DNA of 56,591 nucleotides from contig CAUDNR010003424.1 of assembly GCA_958430865.1 (NCBI GenBank), forward strand, positions 1 through 56,591, in the 5' to 3' direction. Of this stretch, positions 35,988-50,321 are shown one piece after another. The notes below the pieces were generated by a model. The model saw only the letters and a program-made list of their open reading frames with translations, was not told the DNA's origin and searched no databases. The stretch is from Entrophospora sp. SA101. Its lineage: Eukaryota > Glomeromycota > Glomeromycetes > Entrophosporales > Entrophosporaceae. Position 1 is the first letter of the stretch. Every line of letters starts with the position of its first letter. Both the position numbers and the translations under genes were made by a program.

Positions 35988-36464
35988 CAGCATTTAACCT
36001 GCCCAACAATCTCAACCAAATCGTATATGTTATGTATGATCTTGATAGTGGTAGTAGAGGTGTAGTGGACTCGTCTTATAATTTATAATAGATCGAGTGA
36101 AGATCCTTTGGTAAGTCGGTCTGTTACAGTTATTTCATATAAAAGGTTATTAGGAAAAATGAAATGGCGGCTCAATTAGAAGTTATATATTATAGGGTAG
36201 CGTATCTTATAAATAAATATTTAAATAATGGTAATATTTTATACTAGATGATGGATGAGTAATGTAATGGAAATCTAGCTCAGCTAACAAGTACAAAATA
36301 CCAGCTTTGATACTGATGGTAAAACAACCTTCACGGATCTCGTATACATCTGCGAAATTTGCGAATGGTTTATTTATTAATTTCTCAAATTTAATATAAT
36401 TACAATTTATATTGTTAATTAATATATATATAATGATAATTAAAATGGTGACACGTAATTTTAT

Positions 36465-37664
36465 TTAATCTTCTTTCTGAAAGAAATTATGTTTATCAAG
36501 TTTCTCAATGGGAAACAAAGAATGGTGATTTTTACGTTTTTCATATTCATTAGCAACTCGATAAAACAATGTGCCCTATATCATAGATTAATAGGTTAAA
36601 TATTAATATAAAAATCACATACACACAACACACACACAGATATAAACATAACAATATTTACATCATATTGAGATCTGATGTCTTCTTTTTTAATGAGACC
36701 ATGTTCATCAGCACACAACATGTACAAAGTTCCCCATTCGAAAGCAGCGAAGGCCCAACCAACGGGATCCCATACATTTCCGTTACCGTAAATCAAATTC
36801 AGAATGTCACGAGAATTTAAACCACCTTTATTATTCTTATCATACTTTGAAAAAAGCTCCTCGAACTTCTGTGGTACGAATCTTCCTTCGGTATCGTAAC
36901 TTTCCGAATCAGATCCATGTTTACATTTATAAATTCGATCTGTGTATATCTTGAAGAATGGATTTCCAAGAAAAGGGATCCAACTTTTCTGTGTCATGTA
37001 AGCAATAGACAAATGAAGGCTGACAGCACTAAATATGCAATAAAATATATTAAATCCTAATCGACGAAATCCTAGAGGAGGAAAAGTGGTAGTAGAAAAG
37101 AAGTAGAAAATAATAATTAGCATTGATGAATATAATTGGAATTGATGAATATAATTGGAATTGATGAATAGTGAAATATATTTATACCTTGATAGGTGTC
37201 AAATGGTCTAATCACACCATCATGATCAGTATCCCAAAAATCTACATGTTGTTGAAGAACCTATATAAATATATACATATATATTGTTTTGTTAAACAAA
37301 AGAATTATCATGTGTTTTTTTTTAATGATGATAAATGATACCAACAGTACGTCGTTTTACATTTCCTATAGTTCCATTTGGTTTTTCCCTAGAAGCAGCG
37401 ACATTAGCACGAGGGAGCCCTAAAATTAAAATTAAAAATAAAAATTTAATCTTTTTTTTTTTTTTAAAAATGGTTTTAATTCTAATGATTGAATATAAAT
37501 AAATAATAATTGATAATTAATTTTTTACCAGGATTTCCTAAAGTTTCTTCAAGATTATGTGGAACTTTTCTTTCAACTGTTATTGGAACTTCATCAAGAT
37601 GAGATACCAACACAACTTTTTTATCATTATCCCAATTATTACTAGTTTTACGATTGTTATCCAT
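36465..37664 (-). CDS. Caleosin / lipid-droplet peroxygenase (copy 2)
   Basis: Exons 37664-37529, 37419-37346, 37260-37188, 37071-36662 and 36575-36465 encode the same 267 residues as copy 1: EF-hand DTDHDGVIRPFD, proline-knot-like PFLGNPFF, and the two conserved His. Splice sites and intron sequences are unchanged. The divergent neighbour, the CCCH gene, is 1384 bp farther away in this copy because of the tandem duplication at 40587-43354; the caleosin-proximal side of the intergenic region is unaltered, so the caleosin promoter should be the same. Confidence 0.91.
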
Positions 37665-40600
37665 ATCTTTAATATTAATGTTAGGTTGTTTTATGGTTTC
37701 TATCGATAAATTTTGTAAATTGAAAAAAAAAGCAGTAATAGATGTGTGTGTGTATATATATATTTTTGTTGCTTCCTACTACGCTTTTTGATCTATAATA
37801 ATTATGTCATTATGATATTATGATGATGATAAATATGATAATGATGTCACTGATATTTTATTCTCACACATCAGAACACTAAATTCCTTCCAGAATTAAT
37901 ATGACATAGTAATAATAAATGTGATGATGACGATGATGAAGCGAGATGATCTAAATTCTATGTGTCATCAATGCGTGTCGGATAAAGATAAAAAAACACG
38001 TTTTTAAAAAAAATTCGCCAAGATTCTACATTCTGCGTGTGACAAATCTATAATAAATATTCAATAGGTCATTCATTTAATTTTTGATTGGTTGACTGAT
38101 TGACCGACTGATTGACTGATTGACTGATTGACTGATTGACTGATTGACTGATTGACTGATTGACTGATTGACTAATTGACTAATTGATTCATTGATAACT
38201 CTAATTTATTTAGTAGTGTTAATTTAATTCATTTATTTTTACAAAAATAAAAAAAATTAAAAATAAAAAATAAAAAATCAAAAATAAATAATAAATGATG
38301 ATGGTGATGATGAATCAAACCATGAATGCTATAGCTAGAAAAGAAAACGTTAAAATAATAATTATTAAAAAAATTAATTAAAATATAATATAAATAATAA
38401 ATAATAATAAAAATCATTCATCATATGAATGAAAGAAAGTATATTACACGTGGCGATTATATTTTTGTTAATCCGCTTCTGTGTATAACTTTAACTCAGA
38501 GAAGGCTCTGGAATTTGTATATCTTTTGCACACACACACACACACACATATATATTATATATGTATTTTCATACAAACCCTTCCTTAATTTATTATTATT
38601 GTTATTGTTGTTATTATTATTATATATATTTATTTATTAATATTATATATATTAAATTTAATTATTAAAAACTATGGAAAAAATATTTAAAAAATATTTA
38701 TAAAATGTAATTATTTAAAAATATTAAAAAATCATAACCAATTATTATCATTAAACTTTATTCAATAACTCCTCTCTATACCACCACCACCACCTCTTCT
38801 CTTATTCACTCTCTCTTTCAACCAACATGAAGAAATTCTTTGTTTAAGAAAGCCAAAACCATGTGTAAAATAATCAATGAAGTTAGTAGTTGTTGTGTCA
38901 CATAAAATTATACATTAATTAGTATTTATGGCAGAAGTTTATTTAACTATTATAGTGAGGAGAAGGGTGTTTGAAATGTGTAGAATAAAATTAAGGGGGT
39001 TCTTTTTTTTTTGTTGTTGACAATGATAGGTATCATTTGTTATGTAAGGGAAAATTTAAAAAAGAAAAAAAATTGAAATTAAAAAATAATAAAAAATCTT
39101 CGAATTTATTTTATTTTTAGATCCAAAGTAAAGAGAATGAATGTAATTAATTAATTAATTAATTATTAATTTTAGGAGATTGAGGAGAGAAATGGTGTAT
39201 TATTATTATCGTTGTAATTTTAGTTGTCATATAGTTGTAGTATTAGCGGGATTGCGTGTCGTAAGTATATGTTTATTTAATCGCTGGTTTCCTAATCATC
39301 TTTGGATAAATAAATAATAATAATAATAAATAAATAATAATATAATAATAATAATAAATAAATAATAATATAATAATAATAGAATAACAATAATTATTTA
39401 TTCTATTATTGTATATTCAATAATAATAATAATAAAAAAAAAAAAAAAAAAAACACAAAAATGTAAATTCAATTAACAACTACATTTTGCACACTAATCT
39501 CACATTTCTTTTTTCCTTTCTAATGTTAAAAACACACTCACAGATAAATAAAAGGAATGCAATTAACTGAATAAAGTAAATTGAAACGTTTTTATGTTGA
39601 GTAAATCTATATTTTTATTAATTAATGTCAGATTTTTTAAAATAAAGCTTATGATGAATTAATGCTGTTAATTTAAACTATCAGATATATATATATGTAT
39701 ATGTATATTACACACAGTTTAAAATATTGATTATGACGAATTAGTTAGAGTTGGTTGCACATAAAATGCGTATTTATTTTATTTTGTTTTAAAAAAAAAA
39801 AAAAAAAAAAACAAAGAAAATTTTTTTTTCAATTCATTCGTTCATTCAATCCACCCCCCAATCAATCAATCAATCAATCAAATCAAACATTCATTCATCC
39901 ATCCTCGCCGTCGTAATTTCAAATCCCAAATTATAGAAATAAAATGTGGAATGAATTTTAATTTTACCAATTTAAGGTTCAAAATATTGTGTACCAATTA
40001 AATTTATTTTGAATTTGATTGTGAGAGAAACCAAAAAAAAACTTAGCAGTCATTCTATCAAATGTCTGTGTATCAATAAATTGTTGTTGTTGTTTTAAAA
40101 GAAAATTAAAAATCCATTGTTTATTAATAGATTTAATTATAAAAACATTTCATTGTTCTATTAAAATGTTATGTCTTTGAACTTTTAGATAAATATTATT
40201 TGTTCACTCAACTCTCTCTTTAGTTTATGGTGACAATAAAAGGGGGGAGGATTTCGCCTTAAAACATAATATAAATATTGACAAATTATATAATATAACC
40301 AAACATGAGGTTTGAAAGATCTCGTGCTGTATTACCAAATTGTAAAAATTTTCATAAATAAAAGAGATTTGACCCTGATCTACGTTAATATTCCCAATAT
40401 GGTTATAACATGTACTAATTGATAATAGTAGAACATCGTATAACATCTAGAAAAAAAACAGTCTAACCCCTTTAATCTTATAAGCAAATCTTTATTACTA
40501 TTAATATTACGAGCGAACTAAAAACTGTAATTTGCCATCATTTTCATTATGCCGACATTATTAAACTCGTTAAAAACTCGTCAACTAGCTAATATAATCG

Positions 40601-43600
40601 GATTATTGTAAAAAATTTTTCAATTTTTTTATTGTAATTAATTGATCGATTGATTGGTCAATTAAATGTGATTTGATCTTAGATTAATCGTTCGTTAATT
40701 ACAACGTGTTGTCTGTCGTCTTCGTCCTCGTCATCATTCATCATTCATATATTATATGTAATAATTAATTAATGAATAGTTTAAATAAGTTAACAATTAT
40801 TATTTATAAATAAAGAATAAATAAATAAATAAATAAAAATAATAAAAATAATTTATTTATTTATTTATTTATTACCATTTATATTATTCAATAGTAATCT
40901 CTATTTAAAATAACCAATAAAAATAAAAAAATTTTCTGGAAAATTGAAAAAAACCCAAATCAAAAAGTTATATAATAATATGAAACATTTTCCCATATAA
41001 TTGAAGATAACTCTGATAAGAGAGATGATTAATTGATAATGAGTTATAGAGAGAGTGTGTATATAGTTGATTGTAAAAAAAGAAGCATATTTCAAAAGTT
41101 TTGTAATAATTTTTATTATTTATACGTGCGTGCGTGGTGTTGATTAATAGTTAGTAAATTAATTGATTGATTAAATTTAAAAAGAGAGAAATATTCCATA
41201 TAAATCAAATAAATACAATATAAATAAAAATAGAAATAAAATGGGCAAATCCTTTTTTATCGTGATAATAAATATTAATATATATATATATTTAACTGAG
41301 GATATATAAAAAAGTATATAAGGATCAAAATTTCTTTTCTCTTTAAAAAAAAATCTCTCTCCTATTTACAAACAAAATAAAAAAACCCTTTCCTAAATTA
41401 ATAAATTAAAAATAATATTTTATCCACAAGCACATACGTACTTATTATAAAAAATTGTTAATTAATATTTAAAAATATTTATCTCATTTTCTATCTATAA
41501 AATATATCCTTCTGATAAATTATTTCTTAAAAGTTTTTCTCTATCTCCTTCCTCCCTCTAAAGGCAAACAAGAGAGATAGACAAGATAATTCAGGTAAAA
41601 AAAAATTTTTTTCTGTATACATATGTATATTCATATATACACACAACTTCGTCTCATTTCTTTTTCAATCCTTCACTTTACTCAATTTCAACACGAAACC
41701 TTTTACTTTTTTTTTGACATAATTCTTCCCATCCCTCCTTCCCTCTCATACTTTTTTTTTACCTCTTCAACAAAACACACAATAAATTCTTCGACGTATT
41801 CCTTTACTTGCTCCTCCCCCCACACACAATATATATGCAACATAATATATTAACCTATATATAAACATTTCTCTAATTTTCTTTCTCTATATCTACATAA
41901 TATATAGCCGTACACACACGTATATCTTATAAATTTTCTCAGGACATCTTTTATTTTTTTCGCTGATACTAGCTAATATAATCGGATTATTGTAAAAAAT
42001 TTTTCAATTTTTTTATTGTAATTAATTGATCGATTGATTGGTCAATTAAATGTGATTTGATCTTAGATTAATCGTTCGTTAATTACAACGTGTTGTCTGT
42101 CGTCTTCGTCCTCGTCATCATTCATCATTCATATATTATATGTAATAATTAATTAATGAATAGTTTAAATAAGTTAACAATTATTATTTATAAATAAAGA
42201 ATAAATAAATAAATAAATAAAAATAATAAAAATAATTTATTTATTTATTTATTTATTACCATTTATATTATTCAATAGTAATCTCTATTTAAAATAACCA
42301 ATAAAAATAAAAAAATTTTCTGGAAAATTGAAAAAAACCCAAATCAAAAAGTTATATAATAATATGAAACATTTTCCCATATAATTGAAGATAACTCTGA
42401 TAAGAGAGATGATTAATTGATAATGAGTTATAGAGAGAGTGTGTATATAGTTGATTGTAAAAAAAGAAGCATATTTCAAAAGTTTTGTAATAATTTTTAT
42501 TATTTATACGTGCGTGCGTGGTGTTGATTAATAGTTAGTAAATTAATTGATTGATTAAATTTAAAAAGAGAGAAATATTCCATATAAATCAAATAAATAC
42601 AATATAAATAAAAATAGAAATAAAATGGGCAAATCCTTTTTTATCGTGATAATAAATATTAATATATATATATATTTAACTGAGGATATATAAAAAAGTA
42701 TATAAGGATCAAAATTTCTTTTCTCTTTAAAAAAAAATCTCTCTCCTATTTACAAACAAAATAAAAAAACCCTTTCCTAAATTAATAAATTAAAAATAAT
42801 ATTTTATCCACAAGCACATACGTACTTATTATAAAAAATTGTTAATTAATATTTAAAAATATTTATCTCATTTTCTATCTATAAAATATATCCTTCTGAT
42901 AAATTATTTCTTAAAAGTTTTTCTCTATCTCCTTCCTCCCTCTAAAGGCAAACAAGAGAGATAGACAAGATAATTCAGGTAAAAAAAAATTTTTTTCTGT
43001 ATACATATGTATATTCATATATACACACAACTTCGTCTCATTTCTTTTTCAATCCTTCACTTTACTCAATTTCAACACGAAACCTTTTACTTTTTTTTTG
43101 ACATAATTCTTCCCATCCCTCCTTCCCTCTCATACTTTTTTTTTACCTCTTCAACAAAACACACAATAAATTCTTCGACGTATTCCTTTACTTGCTCCTC
43201 CCCCCACACACAATATATATGCAACATAATATATTAACCTATATATAAACATTTCTCTAATTTTCTTTCTCTATATCTACATAATATATAGCCGTACACA
43301 CACGTATATCTTATAAATTTTCTCAGGACATCTTTTATTTTTTTCGCTGATACTATTATCGGTGTAGTTGTTCATTTACCTTCTACGTAAAATCTTATTT
43401 TGGTTAGGTTGGTATTTTTTAAAATCAATTAATTTTATTGGCTAATTTGAATCGTTTTAGTTTTCGGAATAATTATTAATTTAAAAAGTTTTTTATTATA
43501 TATACAATTTTTCAAACTATTTATTTATATATCACATCTTCATTATTATGATTTATTATTATTTATTATTTTTTTTTAAAAAAAATACTTACTTTGATTA

Positions 43601-43988
43601 TTTAATTGATATCACATTTTTATATCAACACACACACATTATATATATATATATCTTATTTTACCTTTCTCACACACACAATAAACTTAAAAATCATTAC
43701 ACACTTTATTATACTTTTTTCCATTTATATATTTTATATATATATATATATATTTACTTGCACTCGGCATACTCGCAACTGATTTTTTTTTTATTTAATT
43801 TTTTTTTGAAAATTTATTTATTTTTTTTTTACTCTTTTTTCTTTTTTTTTTACATACATATATAATATTTATTTATTAACCAAACTATATCATATGAATT
43901 TATATTTAATACTAGTCGACACAAAAAAAAATCAATTTCCATCATAAATATATATATTATTATTATACACACACACATTTCAACAAAG
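37665..43988. other. 6.3-kb divergent intergenic region (copy 2)
   Basis: Same content as 12838-17777 with a 1384-bp segment present twice. It includes (GATTGACT)n at 38088-38192, AAT/AATA arrays at about 39302-39427, and the AATA/TTTA hairpin at 40816-40873 and again at 42200-42257. No supported exon. Confidence 0.6.
40587..43354 (+). repeat. 1384-bp perfect tandem duplication upstream of the CCCH gene
   Basis: Unit 1 is 40587-41970 and unit 2 is 41971-43354. Block copy 1 has a single unit (15760-17143). The novel junction reads GCTGATACT|AGCTAATA. Both parental junctions carry ACT at the join (TCAACT|AGCTAAT and GATACT|ATTATCG), so there are 3 bp of microhomology. No base difference between the units was seen. 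Confidence 0.95.
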
Positions 43989-46373
43989 ATGCCTTCGTTA
44001 CCACCAAAAGACATCAACGTTAATAAAACTTTCTCCAAAGCCGTCGGTGATATGAGAGGCTTGTCGATCAACAAAACCTCTTCAAGATTCAAATCTTCTT
44101 GTATTTCATTATTTTCTCAATTGTACTCTCCCCCTACTAAACTTGTCTCTGATGATGATGTTATCATCGAATCGTCCAAAATTCGTACCAACACCACCGC
44201 TACCAATGTTTATGAAGCTCCTACTTCTAATAACCTCATCAATGACTATCACCTCAATCATCCAAAAACCATGATCTTTGAAAAGCCTGTCGCTATTACT
44301 GCCAGCAACTACATCAATAACAAAAACAATATCATTTCCACCGCTACTGGAGTCAACGTTGATATAAACGATTGTATCAAACAACAACCTTCTATCTCTA
44401 CCACCGTTACTTGTGCAAAAATTCCTCAAATCAAAAATGCTGAATTGGCTAAATCTTTGTATTGGAATAATTTGGCCGCTGGTCAAATTGATGATAATAA
44501 CAATAATATCTATGATCTTCAACAAAATAGTCTTCATCATCCTGATAATCTTTATTATCCTCAACTACCACCTCCCGCTCTTAATCATCTCTCAACCAAC
44601 AACACCGTTAATACCGCCGCTTTCACTGACGGTAGTAACATTGACGTTTTATATGATGATAAACTTAACGGTATCAAGGACGTTATTCCTCACAAACATT
44701 CATCTATCTACTCAACTTTCTACAATACCGATATCAACAACACAAAGGATAGCTGTTACTTATTTAATCCTTTGACCTTATCATTCGATGAAGTATCTCC
44801 TGATTTGACATCTGGATCTGAAACATCTTCTCTCGGATCATCTCCTCCAAAAGAAGACGATGACTACAGAAGATCTTTATTATTTTCCGCATCAAATAAC
44901 GACAAAAATAATATCTCCTCCATTACCAACAACACCACAAGCTTTGCTCCATTTGATGAATATAACAACGTCACCACCGCCGCCACCACTTTTGTTTCAA
45001 CTCTTTCTAAAAATGAAGTCACTAATACGAATTTTGATTTACCTAAATCGCCCGTCACCAATTTTGATTCAGCTCTCTGTCCATTGCACAAAGAAAATAC
45101 TGAGCATGAACTCGACGGCGATAATAAAATACCTTGTGTACTCGACCCATTCGACATCATCGAAGCTACTACTGACACCACTAACAATGACGACGATAAC
45201 AGCGAAGAATTTAGAAAATCTTTATTACTTTCAGCATTAAACAACACTGTTTTTCTTCCTTCCTCTTCCAGCAACAACAGTACTAATTCGCCTTCTCATG
45301 GTGATAATTTCTCAACGTCATCAACAAATAAAGGGATTAATAAGGAATCCTCCGATCTATTAGTTTCTGAATCCACCACTCAAAATCTATCTTCGCATGA
45401 AGAAGATTTACATTTATTATCCCAAAAATATAACATCAATAATCACGATAGTGAATACGAAATTTCTAATTCTGCCACATTACCTACCACACAATTTAAG
45501 GATAACAATATCAGTACTACATCAAAACCAGTTTCTTCAAATAATGTCATCGTTCAATCTTCGTCTAAACCCGCTGTCAATCAAAAAGTGATCGAAAATC
45601 TTAGCAATATATCAACTGCTGTTGCACTTGCAAATATCAAATCAACAACAACAACCACCCCAGCTTTTAATGATAATATTGATAACACAATGCCCACTAA
45701 TATTATTACCGCTAATCCAAAAGCCAGAAGAAACAGTGACCCTGTTAAATCAATGTCCTCTTCTGTTGCATCTTCAGTTACCGATGATAAAGATCAAAAG
45801 AAAACCATTCTCTATAAAACTGAAATTTGTCGCAATTGGGAAGAGAAAGGTGTTTGTAGGCAAGTATTTTTATTTTTATTTATTATTATTATTATTAATT
45901 TATTTGTTATAAAAGTTATAATTAATCATTTCTTTTTCTTTTTTTTCCAATAATACAGATATGGAAACAAATGTCAATTCGCACATTCTCAAATTGAATT
46001 ACGACATGTTAATCGTCACCCAAAATATAAAACTGAAGTTTGCAAAACTTATATAGAAAGAGGAATTTGCCCATACGGAAGACGATGCTGTTTCATTCAT
46101 GAAATACAACAAGTTAGCAGTGATGATAATAATGGAAATAACATCTCTAATACTGGCAGTAGTCGTAAATCTGGTGGTATGACTAATAAGCAAAGATTAT
46201 CAAAATTTATTAGTGATCCTTCTATCTATGGGTCCTACAACAACGGATCAGCATCAAAAAATACAAACACTGCTGGTACCGGTACTAACGTAAATGAATC
46301 ATCATTGCAAGCATTCACGGATGCTTACTTTTCCAGATCGCTTCTCGGACAACAACAACAACAACAACAGCAA

Positions 46374-46405
<32 letters not shown>

Positions 46406-46583
46406 AAAGGAACCAAGTTCCTTGACTTTATCAATTCTTAAGGATCTTGAAGTCGAAGGCGATCTCAGTCTCGATAATATAATAAATCACCCAGCCACCA
46501 TTAGAGAACGTAGCTTAAGTCTCTGCGGTACTGGTGGAAGCCATGCGAAACGTTTGGCTTGCTTTCAAAGATTGGTTGCATAA
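43989..46583 (+). CDS. TTP/ZFP36-family tandem CCCH zinc-finger protein (copy 2)
   Basis: Exon 1 is 43989-45859 and exon 2 is 45959-46583, with the same GC-AG intron (45860-45958) and the same 831-aa product: both fingers with exact TTP spacing, the 19-Gln tract at unchanged length, and the KRLACFQRLVA tail. What differs is upstream: 635 bp before the ATG lies the end of a 1384-bp tandem duplication, so any promoter or 5' leader element in that unit is present twice here. The probable 3' UTR (46584-47140) carries the TTATTTATT nonamer at 46887-46895. If both copies are real, expression of the two could differ despite identical proteins. Confidence 0.92.
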
Positions 46584-47140
46584 TTCAAGCGGTTTTCATT
46601 TTTTGAAGAGAATATATAAGAGGAAAAAAAATACATGTGTGTGTGTGTGTGTGAAAGCAAGCAGAAGAGATTTATTATTAACAATTTAAAGAAAAATTTT
46701 TATTTTTTATTTTTTTATGGACATTTTTTAATTAAAAAAAATCAAAAAAAAATCAAAAACATTTTTTTAAAAAAAAAAAGAAATATACATTGTGGGTAAG
46801 TATTAACTATTAGTGGTAACAGCAATAATTCCTACTTGGGGTTTTTTTTAATAATAAATTATTTATATATATAATATAAATAACTTTTATTTATTTTTAG
46901 TTATATATATATAGATATATATTTTTTTTTTATAAATATTATTTATAAAATTTAAAAAAACATTGTAAATATTTTTTATTTTTTATATATTAAGAGTAGG
47001 AATTAATAACGTTATAAATTATTTTAATTATTATTTAATTTTTAATTTAAATTTTTTTTTAAAATAAAAAAAAATAAAGATTTCTTATTTTGCTTTATAA
47101 ATCTAATGTTTCATGTTCTCTAAATGACCAAACGTGAACC

Positions 47141-48946
47141 CATTTTCTTATCAATTGCGGAAAATATTTTGTGCACCATCGAAATTACTACTGACACAAC
47201 AAATTGCTCACTCCGTGGACAACGTTTATACCGTTATGGATAATTTTAGAAAATCTATATTATTTTCAGCATTAAACAACACCGTTTTTCTTCCTTCTCG
47301 TGGTGATAATTCCTTCACGTCATCAACAAATAAAGGAATTAACGAGGAATCTTCTGATCTGAATCCACCACTCAAAATTTACCTTCGTATGAAGATTTAC
47401 ATTTATCATCCCAAAAATATAACGTCAATAAATCAATATGTTTCCTTCTGTTGCATCTTCAGTTACCGATGATAACAAAGATCAAAAGAAAACCTTTTCT
47501 TTCTACAAAACTGAAATGTGTCGCAGTTTGGAGGACAAAGGTGTTTGTAGTCAAGTATTTATTATTTTTGATATATTTATAACAATTAATGAATTTTTTA
47601 TTTATTTATTTATTTTTCCTAATAATACAGATATGGAAACAGATTCCAATTCGCACATTCTTTAATTGAATTACAACATGTTATTCGTCACCCAAAATAT
47701 AAAAGTGAAGTTTGCATGGCCCATGTAGAAAGAGGAGTTTGCATATACGGTGAACGATGCTGTTTCATTCATTAAATACAACAAGTTAGCAGAGATGATA
47801 ATAATGGCAATAACTTCTTTAACAATACTCGTAGTAGTTGTAAATCTGGTGGTATGACTAATAAGCGAAAGAATATCAAAATTTATTAGTGTTCCTTCTA
47901 TCTATGTGTCCTACAACAAAGGAACTTGGTTCCTTTTATTGTTGTTGTTGTTATCGTCCTGGAAAAGTAAGCGCCCGTGAATACTTGTAATGATGGTTCA
48001 TTTAGATTGGTACCGGTACCAGCAGTGTTTGTATTTGTAGATGTTGATCCATTACTATATCAATTCTCAAGGGTTTGAAGTCGATGTCGATCTTATCAAA
48101 AAACGTAGCTTGAGTCTTTGTGGTACTGATGAAAGTCAAGCGGTTCAAAAACAGAAATAAATTATTTGTTGTAATATTAGTTTTTCAATTTTTCTTTTCA
48201 ATGATTTAAATGCTTTAATTCTTTATAATCTAATTGACTTTATTATCAATTGGACTTGCACACATTCGGATAAATAATCCATCAATTGTTGGTTTATTAA
48301 TATATTTTTAGTATTTTGTTACTCGCAAAAATTTGAACAAATAATCTATCAATTGTTTGTTTATTGATTTATTGATTTATTTTAGAAACTTGGAAAAGGT
48401 TATTACTTGCAAACATTTGGACAAGTAACCTATCAATTGTTTGTTTGTTGGTTTATTTTAAAAACTTGGGAAAAAGTTACTCGCAAACGTTTGGACAAAT
48501 AATCTATCAATTGTTTGTATTAGTTTATTTTAGAAAATTTATTACTCATAAGTCTTTGGATAAAATTGTTTGTTTTATTGCTTTATTTTAATACTGACCT
48601 TTGATCAAAAATAATCTATTTGATTATTATTTTTATCAATCTTGGTAATTTGGATAAATTTCATAATTTATGTCATGTGGAACAAATTTATTAATAAAAT
48701 CCTGTGACAAGGTTTGACTGTAAATATCTTTTTTTTTTGTGGCAAGTATAATTTTTTAATAATAATTATTATATAATGCAAATAACTCTTTATTTATTTT
48801 TAATTTTATATATATAAAAAAAATATTGTAAATAGTTTGATTTTTCTATATATTAAGAGTAGGAATTAATTAGTTTTATTATTTAATTTTTAATTTAAAA
48901 AAAAATTTTTTTTAAAATAAAGTTGTTTATAAAATCTAATTTTCAT
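47141..48946 (+). pseudogene. Decayed tandem paralogue of the CCCH gene (copy 2)
   Basis: Counterpart of 20930-22735 with every lesion shared: the frame change after EESSDL, TC in place of the GC donor (47551-47552), Cys to Phe in finger 1 (47644-47646), the stop after finger 2 (47773-47775), and the inversion at 47920-48053. The decay therefore predates the block duplication. The satellite lies at 48256-48576. Confidence 0.88.
48256..48576. repeat. Imperfect 67-84-bp tandem repeat (copy 2)
   Basis: Same array as 22045-22365, with the same unit number and variants. Confidence 0.75.
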
Positions 48947-48948
48947 GT

Positions 48949-48949
<1 letters not shown>

Positions 48950-48991
<42 letters not shown>

Positions 48992-49246
48992 TTTATCATC
49001 TTCATTACCATTACTAACAATATTAGATGAAACATGTGGAATGGAAAAATGTTGACGTGTTGTATTTAATAATGAGTTTTGATTTTGATCTATTGTTATT
49101 GACAATGATGACAATGATGATGGTGATAGATTATCACTAGAAGATCCTTTTGATGAATTGATCTGATTATTATTATTATTATCACCTATTGTAAAATTGA
49201 TATCAATTATTGTTGTTGTTATTATTATTATGATTTATAGGACAAC
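48950..49246 (-). pseudogene. Asn-rich C-terminal coding remnant (copy 2)
   Basis: Counterpart of 22739-23035, ending in the same TAA and with poly-Asn runs of the same length. Origin unknown. Confidence 0.38.
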
Positions 49247-49250
49247 CTCC

Positions 49251-50321
49251 TGTCATGGGGGTTTTTTTTGGAGGGCAATGATCTCCAGCAGGGAAAGTCA
49301 GAAATTTGGCCAAATTTCTAAAATTGGTCCAGAATATCTTTCTAATTTTGTGACAAGACAAATTTTTTTGCATATCCAAGAAACTGGCGCCACAATCCAA
49401 AAGAAAAGAAAGAAAGAAATCTCAGCTTGCTAACAATTGAGCTGAGTTTTTAATTAACCTAGGCAGGGTGGGAATTAAGGCTGCAACTTGTCAAAGCTAA
49501 AAAAGTATTTCATTTCTTGTAACGCATTGGTCATGATTCCAATGAATCTGACATTTGTTGCTTTTACAAATTTGGACAGATCAAAATCGTTATTCTCTAT
49601 CAAATTTCCTCTCACAGCAACATAAAGAACAAGTTTGACTGGTGTAGAACTCAACTTGACATCTTTTTTTTCAATCCAGCAAGAAGTTGTCTGACAGGAC
49701 CTGGTAGGTGGCCTCTTGAGGAACTTGAGAACCGGCCATCTCCAAAAGCAACAACTGTATTTGAATTTTTTTGTCACTTTTGCATAAAGTCTTCTCCGGC
49801 ATTATGAAATAATTAATTGATGATCCTTTTGTGAACGACAGCAAAATACTATGATTTAGGGAAGAAATTTGCAGATCTACCATGATACAATTTCCAAAAC
49901 ACCGAATTCAGTAAAAGAAAAGGCTACAAAAAAATAGTAACTCTGCGATGCAACCACATGATATTATGTGCTTTATCCCATTAAATTCATATATGTAAAA
50001 AAATTTTATTCTTTCCTTCCCAAGAAAACTTTTCTGTATGTGTATGTCAGATTTAAAGGTCAAAAAAATAGTAAAATATTATTTTATATTTTAAAATAGT
50101 AATCCAATGTTCCTTCTGCCTTTTTTTCCCAGCATGCATAAATTTTAATTATCCAATTAGCAATGGTAGAGTCTTCAGAAGTTCTTCTTTGAGCTCATCC
50201 TGTTCTACACATTCTAAAAGTTATTTGTGCATATTTTTAGCCGTCATTTTTGGTTTGGATTTACTGTTACTCTATGAAACATAATTTCTAGCAAACTTTG
50301 ACCTTTGGACTTATTCTTTTA
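49251..50321 (-). pseudogene. Decayed transposon-type ORF (copy 2)
   Basis: Counterpart of 23040-24110 with the same stops and frame changes. Confidence 0.43.
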
